Source of the DNA: Porites lobata
Lineage: Eukaryota > Cnidaria > Anthozoa > Scleractinia > Poritidae
Assembly: GCA_942486035.1 (NCBI GenBank)
Contig: CALNXK010000044.1
Coordinates: 3,087,501-3,151,500, forward strand
Direction of reading: 5' to 3'
Length of the DNA: 64,000 nucleotides
Shown: in pieces, positions 53,701 through 62,700 of the stretch
How the letters are laid out: the number at the start of each line of letters is the position of its first letter
How positions within the stretch are numbered: the first letter of the stretch is position 1
Made by a program: the position numbers and the translations under genes
The notes under the pieces: model-generated
What the model was told of the DNA's origin: nothing
Databases searched by the model: none
Seen by the model: only the letters and a program-made list of their open reading frames with translations

Positions 53701-56700
53701 ATTGTCAACATCATAGTTATTGCTACTTTTGACCACTAACACCAAACATTCTTGACAATATAGTGTAATTCCAACAACTGTTTGGTAGTTTGTTATTCAC
53801 AAAATCTGATGCAAACAGCCATTGGGTGCGATCTAAACAAATACACTGTAGCTAGGTTATATTGCATCATTCTACATCTGTTGGTATGACATTAAACAAC
53901 AGCTTCTATAACGGTTGGTACAATCCACAATGTTTAATTCAATTAACACACATCCGGGGAAATGTCAATTGTCATGGAATAACATAAACTTTAAAGAGTT
54001 AAAAAGGACAAAAAATTAAACAAACAGGCACGCAAAAACAAAGAAACAAAGGAAAAGCAAGCCAAAAACATCTCTTTAATTACCTGGTAGTGGCCTATCA
54101 AGTCTCGCAGCTGCTTTAACCTATCCCTTACATCTTGTAGCTTTCTGTTTAAATTAAGATGACCGGAAACATACATGTTATTCAACCATGCTTGGAACAT
54201 TGTACAGATACTGACATACGGTATGTATGCATGTTGTTAATGTTTGGAAGGTATGTACATAATTTTTTATCTGCTCATGAACACTTAATGTTTTTTACAG
54301 AATGGACCTTTGAGAACATAATCATTGGCACAGTGAAACTACAACCTGCTGTAGACAATGAAACATAAACATCCTGACAGTTTCAAACAAGGAATAATTT
54401 ATTTGACTACTTGCAAGTTACATTAATTTACCAAAGTCCCTAATGGCAAGCATTACATTTTTAGCATCAATGTTCATGTACAGCGAATCTCATTCTTACT
54501 GAAGTTTTTCGTGAACTTCTAAAGCCTCCAGAATACGCTCGTCATCCAGTTTTTGTGAAGTTGTGGCCAGTGGCTCATCTTCTTCTTGTTTAGACACATT
54601 TACACTTGAACTAGTACCACCTGCAGCTTCCAGAGATTCTTAAGTGAGATAACCAAAGAACTATAGTTAATTCAAACATTGCAATTCCAAGTAATATCAA
54701 TAAGAAACATACACAGTAGCTCCACTTTACAAAATATTGATGCTACCCTAAGGCTGAGTTAATGCTGATACAGACGATAATTTGTTTCTGCATCAGATGG
54801 AAAAATAACCAAGTTAAAATGTTCCTAATAGGGCTGGTTTGTTGCTTCTGTACCTTGACTGCTATAAGCTACTGCTATAATAATATGTTTGCCAGAAGCA
54901 AAGAAACCTCAAGGTAAATTGAAAATACAAAAGTACCTTTTCTTAGTTGTGCCTCTTTAAGTGACTGCAACTCTCTTAACAAGGTGTCCATCTGCTCTTT
55001 TTTTGCTTCTAAAACCATTAATTTATTCTCAAGCTCTAGTCTCTCTTGTGTGGCATTAGCAAGAGCCAAGGCTGCCTCCTAAAAGGACAATCAAGATTAT
55101 TTGAAAAAGGGCACAAGCTTACAACTTAAAGCTGACAACCAACTACAGTTCTTGTGCAGGACAAACGTTTACAGTGTTTTAACTTTATATATGTGGGTGT
55201 TGATACATTTAGCACAGTCTCAGTTGTTTTAATCTCCCTTTTTTAAGTCTAAAAATTAATATTATCACAAAAAAAAAACATTTAATTACATAAAAAAAAT
55301 AACACTTGACAATAAAAAAGGTTGGGGTATCAAACCTCGTTATCTGCAGCCTCTGCGCTTACTTCAGGATGGATTGCCTAAGAGACAAAAGAAGGTATGC
55401 ATTTTCGTTAATTTTAGTCCCAGTTAAACTAACATACAGAGCCTATGCATGTTTAGTCTGTGTAACGAACATTTTTACTCAAGCTACTGTAAGAACGTTT
55501 GAGTGACCAAAAGAAAAAAAATAATAACAAGGGAGCGGGGAGGGGAACAGGAAAACCTACAATTCTGCAAAAATCAATTACCTGTGAACACAGCTTCTGA
55601 ACGGCATAGTGTGGCAGTGTTGATTGAAAAGCAATCAATGCATAAATTAAGCCACGTATGTTTGAAGGAAGTACAGGTGGCTACCAGAGAAACATTTTCA
55701 TTGGAGTTTTATAGTCAAGTTTACATAAATTTTTGCATTTTCTGTGGCCTGTTATTTTGATTTGGGTATGGTTTGAAACACCTTGTTCGGCAAAAAGTTT
55801 TCCATGACTGATGATGTGACAAGTGTTAGTGGGGACATGGATCTACGATCATGGCAGTTACAGGTAGCTGAAGTATGAATGGGTTAAGCAATGAGAATAA
55901 TGAGAACCTAGATAAAAAATAATAACAACTGGAAGATACATGTATTCAGCAGAAAAATACTAATTGAGGACACTGTTTTTACATCTCCTACTGGAGATGA
56001 GACCAAGTCCCATCAAGAGAAACACCAAACTTCCACTTGCTATTCATGACAACCAGGAAGTCAGGATTTTCTCCCCTAAGTTTGCTATCATTACTTGAAC
56101 TGCTGCACCATGGTTTGTCCTCTTTGTCCTTTGGTTCTCTCTTTCATCCCTTTCCTTTTCGTCTGCAGAATCAGCAGCTCTCCACTAAGAAAACAAACAA
56201 TGTAGGAGAGGTAAAGGCAAACATCCAGGTCTGAATTTCAGTCACTATGAGACAAAAATAATAACCTGCGAAGACTGTTTCCCAAATCAGTAATCTGCCC
56301 AAGCAAAAATGCTAAATCCTTTCAAAAAGCTATACCTCATTTGGGGAAAAAAATAACTTCAAGCAGTCGCAAAAATGGCATTCAGTTTACATGGATTTTA
56401 TGCTGCACTAGTACTGCCCCTCGTAACTAAAAAAAGGGATGTCTTTGATAAGGTGATCCACATTCTTTTAGCATTAGTTTTACCCTACTTGTACATAATA
56501 TTACATTTTGTACACGTATTTGTAATGCAGTTAACTTGCAATTGTTAATTAAGACAATAAAGCAAGACAAGTTATTTACTGTATCTATTACAAGTACAAT
56601 CTGACAACAAATTGCAGTTCAAAGGCTACACAAGATACTAAATGTGTGCTAAAATGCCAGGGGAAAGCTTTACCCTCTCTTTATGCTTTCGAAGAAGATT

Positions 56701-59700
56701 CATAAGCTCCAGCTCTTCAGGTGTAAACCTACTGTCATCTAAGCCACTTACACTTGGTCTCTACAAAAGTCAGACAAGAGAATCAATATCAGTTAACATT
56801 GTGTCCTACCACCTTGTCACAGTTGCAATAAACATCACCAAATTAAACAACACCAATTTTAGGGAGATTCTATACTTCTTCCCCTGTTAATAAGGAAAAC
56901 CAGTATTTTTTTTTAATTTGAAAATCAACCCTTAAGATGTCAAATCTGGCCAATAACCATAACAAGGTAAGTTCATCACACTGTGCCCAAAGTGCGCAGC
57001 AGGCAATGAAAAGGAAAAATTTTACTTCATTAATTTGGGCAACGAAACTTTATGAGACATGTGAAATACACTGTCTTGATAATCCAGGAACAGCTGGACT
57101 TTGTACACAAAATCTGCTCTTTTAAGCATGATCCCAGGCAGACACTTTTCGTGCCCTAAAAGTCAAAAGTGTCCACCTATGGTTCAAGATTTCATCGTAC
57201 AGTGCACATGATTTGTGTACTACAAGTAGAAAATCATGAATAACTTTTGACAGAAACAAAAGCTACTGCTATAACTATTTATTTTATGTTAAGCACGATA
57301 GAAATTTTTTTTGGCACTGTTACTCCAAGTTGGATGGTGTATGCTGGGATAACTTAATGCCACATCAGTCAGTATAAAATACCTCCAGTGTTCTTTGAGA
57401 TGCAGATGCCTCTTGCTGAGAAGCTTGAGAAGGCGCAGCCACTCTTCTGCTGTTACCTATTCCAGCATCGTCACCACCTACTGCTCCAACTTCATCAGAG
57501 ATTTGCCGGCCCTTGGAAGAAAACAATCTTTAATGCTGTATCCCAGTGCTTTACCTACCTCTAATCCCTTTGACAATGTTGGGAGTGCAAATTTTCATGT
57601 ACGTAAGTAGGTGATACAAAATGTACATTGGTATGGTGTGTTCAAACTGGAGATAGTAATTTTATTCTTTCCTTTTAAACCTTGCACTTGGTTTCAACTT
57701 TGATTATAGCAGAAAAACAAAGTCAAGTAAGATACCCAACTTGCATGTCAATCGTCTCACATAATGTTGCTAAAGGTACAGAAAAACGGGCGACAAAAAA
57801 CGTGCCACTTGTCTTGCAACATTGCTGCAAAACAAGTTGAATAGCGATGCTGCGCATTTTACCACCCATGTTCAAACCTGTTAACAACCTGATTTGTTGC
57901 CAGACAGGTTTGATGTGGGTGGTGAAACACACAACACTGCTATTCAACTCATTTTGAAGCAATGTTGCAAGACAAGTCGTAGCCTGCGTAGCATGGCGGT
58001 TTTGGTTGGGCGCGCTAAGTAATAAAGTCGGGCGAGGGCAGAGAAACCGCGAGGAGATTGGGGCGGAAGCAACTTGAAAAACCGCCTGCACGGACGGGGG
58101 GCTTTTTTGAGTCGGTCCGCACGCCAGCGTACGGATCGTTCCGATTGGTTCGGAATGTTCGCCTGTCAATCAAATATTTTGGTAATCTCCCATGGGAGAG
58201 TTTCGAGGGACTGAACAAATCATCTCCGCAAAACAAAATCAAAATATCAAAGAAGCGTTGACCGGAGCGTCGCCGATCTTGAATATTTGACGGGAAAATA
58301 GGGCAATTGTATTGAAGCCTAAACAGGAAATGGCCATTTACAGTCTTCTTCAAAGGAGAGATGTCATGGAAATTTTGTCAACAAGATTTGGCAAGAGCAT
58401 GATCTTTACTGTCTTTGCTATGGCCAAAGAAGAAATAATAATCCTCATCGAAAACCTGTATGATCACAATTTCCCCTCTAAAAAGTACTACCGAGGACCA
58501 GATATCTGAAATGGTGTCGCTGAGATGTAAAGCAATGGACCTTATGACAGAAACAGTAAATTTCAGTGCTTCGAGAAAGTTCACCTCAATTTTCTCTATT
58601 ACTCGGTGTTAGAGAATAACGCACTCCAGCGCAATACATCGAACGGCGTCCGCGATTGTCGTCGATGAATCGCATATGGTAGAAGACGCACAGCGTAATT
58701 CTCCATACTTTTTTGCTTGGTGTAGCTTAAGCTACAACTCAAATCTGAAGATCGCGCTATACGTAAAAATACAACATCCTGCAAACAACAGTTAAAAAGC
58801 CGGGCCCAGCGTCAAAACATTCACGGACAAAGCAGTGACAAAGAAACTACAAACCAAGGCTCCTTGGTTTGTAGTTGTCCAGATCCAGGCATTTTAGTCG
58901 GAAAAGACCAAAGAAACTAAAATATTTATTTAGCCGTAATAAAAAGCTTTAGGCTTTAAGAGTGGTCAAAGAAATTAGTACTTTACAACTGCATCTGAGA
59001 TCAACAAATTCTAATTAGCGAAAATAACATTAACCACAGGAAATAATTACTCAATACGGGTTAAACAAACCAACTCCATGACCTCTAAATAAATGTAAGA
59101 CTTAGTGCAGCAAAAATAAGATCTACTCAGTCAAGTTTAGAACGCAGTGTAGTCACCTATGTGCGAGATAGCCACAAAGAAAAAACCCGTGTTTGTTCAA
59201 GCAAACTCCAATTCCGGCCAAGGTCACGTTTTACACTATATCACGAGCTTTTGTGTCGTGTTTAGGCTGTCAACACTTTATTTCTAATTGGCTGGGAAAA
59301 CTGAAACCAAACAAGTTGTCAACAGGATGTCAAAATGAGTTGAAGGGGGCGGCAGTTGAAAAGGCCACGAATCCGGGCAGGCGGTTTTTATTTTTCTCGC
59401 GGCTTCGCCGCTCGTTCTCGCGCGCTTCGCACGCGAATTTCGCGGCTACGCCGCTCCTCCGCCCGGCTCAACAAAACCGCCATGCTACGCAGGCTAGACA
59501 AGTCGCACATTTTTTGTTGCCCGTTTTTCCGTACCTTAACGCTGTTTAGAAATATTTTAAATAATGTATCTGGTAATAATTTCTATTTACTACAAAGAAT
59601 GAATGCAAATTATCGTAGCACTGCTCTTGCAATAGTGGATGATGACATTATCATTATTAAGCTGTTATTAACACTAAAACCTGCAACACACCAAAATCTG

Positions 59701-62700
59701 TAATGACTTACCTCTTCTTCAGCTTCTGCCAAACGCATTTCTGCATCACGCTGAAGGGTTAAAAGGGTGGCCTGGCGGTTCTGAAGCTCCTTTAGCTATC
59801 AAAACAGATATAAAAGATAATGGTTCTTTGATCAGACAGTAGAATCTCAAGTTCTTTTAATGGGTGCACAACTTGCCCCCCAACAGACAATCGTCTGTAA
59901 ATTTGAGAGACTTTGCAGAGCTATATCTTTGCTTGTTTGAGACATATCACTTTCAAACTTGGTAAGCTTACTAATATTAAGACCTTCTTTCAAGTGGTGT
60001 CGACAGGGTTTTTTGTCACTTGTCCATGTCAAAAGTTGAAGAAACTGTAGAAGGGTCTATTAATGACATCTTTATTAGAAACAACAAATGGCATGTTAAT
60101 GGTCTGTAATACAACAATGTACCTGCTGTTGCTGTTCAAGCATTTTCTTTAGCAGTGCATGTTGTTGTCTAAGTCCTTGAAGCTCTTCATCTCGTATTGA
60201 TGCTGATTCACTCTGCTTAAAAATATGTACACACAAAAGGAAAATTGTCAATTACCCCATGCACATGTATAGAATTAGTAGCTATGCAATGTATGGCATT
60301 TCTTACATGTGTGCATGCTGATGAAAAGCAAAAGAAAAAGTCAATTTAATAAATCTACAAAATTGTAACGTCTCATCACATGTCACATTTACATGTACAT
60401 GTATATGTATAAATACCACAGCTCTCAGAATTATACAGCTGTATACTTTGCAGTTTAGAGCATAACGTAAAATAAAAAAAATTAAGTAAAAGTCAAGACA
60501 AAGGAAGTAGTAGTTTACGATAATGACAGTTCTGTATTAATGGATGGCTACAATGGTTTGTATCTGTCTTCAATCACCCACAGTTCTACTGTGTTTACCT
60601 TTTCCTCTTCTGTTAAAGACTGCTGACTCACAGATGGCGTGTTTTCCAATGTAGAATCATGTTCCACTGCCTAAAAAAAAACTTAACATGTGAACATTTC
60701 TTTGCATTTCTTCCCTTTAGCCATCCTTTATATAACTAAATCAAGGTTTTCATCTCGATCAGTCAATAAAATAATTATGAGGACATCTAGAATAATAAAT
60801 TATTATAATTCAGGGCTATCAAAAAGTTTTAAGTAGCAAGCTGATAATGAATAGTAGACAGCCTTGGAACTCACACCAAAGGCACAAGTTCTGGAGGGTG
60901 GAGGCATCTAGGAACATTTTGAAATTTAGAGTCTTGAAAATCGCATTTCCAGGGGTTTTCAATAGGTATTTTCCACTGTGTATGCCATGCTGTTCCGTCA
61001 GAATACATGCAAGAAGGGGAACATTATGCCGTTGAAATGTCCCAGGCATTCCACGACATAAGGATGGGTAACTAGCCGACGGTTTTGGCCAGCGACGGGC
61101 CCTAATTATTGATAGCCCTGTGATTAAGAGCCATACCTTCAATTAAAATAACATACTTTATTATATAAACACCAATGAAATACCAGGTGAGCTGTCGCAC
61201 GAAAACATGATATCTTCAAACATGAAAATAACATGTTATTTTCACATGTGAAAATATCGCCGTTGCTATGGCTACATGATAAATCGCACCTTTCACAGGA
61301 TAAAACTGTTTCTGTGAAACGGTTTGGTATTCAATTGGTGTTTATATAATAAATAGAACATTACATTGCCGCTTGGAGATACAAAATTTCTCTTCATGTG
61401 TTGAAAATATTTCACTCGTTTGCTGCGCTCACTCATGAAATACTTTTCAACACTCGAAGATAAATTTTGTATCTCCGCACGGCCATATAATATCCTCTAT
61501 GTAATTGATACATATAATCTTACACTATGTGTATTACAACAGAGGTCTACTCACCAGTGATCGCTCAAGCAGTTCAACATAAGCTCTCTCTTGCTGTTTC
61601 AACTGTCTGATAAGCTTTGCAATCTTAGTCGTCTGCTCACTCAGTTCACTACTCTGTACAGACTTTAAACAAATACGGTTCATAGTGAGGAAAATTACTA
61701 TATTCTTCAAATATCAACAGTTTACAAAGAAAGTTCAACAAAGCATTTTGGTGAATGCTTTTTTCTTCAACGATGTCACCAAAGCCTTGTTTCAAAGATG
61801 AGCCTGCAAAATGATTTCTACATCATGTAGATTGGGAGAAAGGTTTATGTAGTTGCCTGGTTGCAGCTGATTGCAAGTTATCACTGATACGTTATTCTTT
61901 ACAAAGTGAAGATTACTTGCCAGGAGCCAACATACAATGAACAGTATTTACGTATGTAACATTACTTTTGTCATTGGCAGAAATCACTTAGTAAAAATAA
62001 ATACACAACAATACAAATACATAAAATATAATTAACAATGACAATGATTATTGCACACTAAAGGACAAAATATCTTAATAGCTAGTAGTTTACCTGTTGG
62101 TCACCAACACTTTTACTTTGCAAAGTGACAAACATAGCTGTTGCTTGTCTAAGAAAGTCCTTAAACCAAAAAAAGAGATAAGGACATTATTTTTTTAACT
62201 TGTTTCCTTCCATTTTGGTACATTGAAATAAAACAAAACTTAAAACATTTCAGTTTTCTTGCAAAGCACACTAAATGTAAATCATAGCCACACATAATAT
62301 TTTAATCTTACAGGTTTTAATCATTTATAATATTAGATTATTTTAAAACAGAGAAACAGACCACATGTACATCAAATAATAGAAAAAAATCTAGGACCTT
62401 CCCAACCCAACATCAGGAAGCTTATTATTCCCCATAATGTTCCCCATAAATACAGTTCCAGTACTTCTAAAGGATTCAGTATTGTCCAAAGTAAGTTGAC
62501 AGTCTGTTAAAAGTCTCAAATCCCAATTCATTCTTGATTCTAAATTTCTGCGAGAATTGATTTTCAAGAATTGAGAAACAGTCACCGATGAGAATTGAGC
62601 TTTGAAAGAGAGAAAACAAAAGATTAACCCCTTGACTAACTTCCAAAACAGGGTACTAAAATGGCGAGGTTTCTGGCTACCCCACAAGTGAGTGCTACAG

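Larger units (their letters stand above)
57760..59545 (+). mobile_element. composite repeat with long inverted arms, contains helicase relic
   Basis: The left arm AAAGGTACAGAAAAACGGGC...ACTTGTCT (57772-57814) is mirrored by 59495-59538. A second pair, AGCCTGCGTAGCATGGCGGT..., is a perfect 24-bp inverted match (57981-58004 / 59472-59495), and AAAACCGCCTGC(A/C)CGGA is again mirrored (about 58,077 and 59,370). Between the arms lies a decayed RecQ-like helicase fragment. In the left arm a fold-back of about 165 bp (57,806-57,985) interrupts sequence that is contiguous in the right arm. Whether the arms are true ends of one transposon or two opposite copies of a common repeat is unresolved. Confidence 0.5.

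Noticed and set aside
57723..58353. Minus-strand ORFs of 148 and 112 codons
   Set aside because: They lie in the left arm and fold-back of the composite repeat and have no domain; repeat-derived.
59193..59703. Overlapping plus-strand ORFs of 118 and 115 codons
   Set aside because: They run through the GC-rich right arm of the composite repeat; Arg/Ala-rich peptide from CG-rich repeat sequence.
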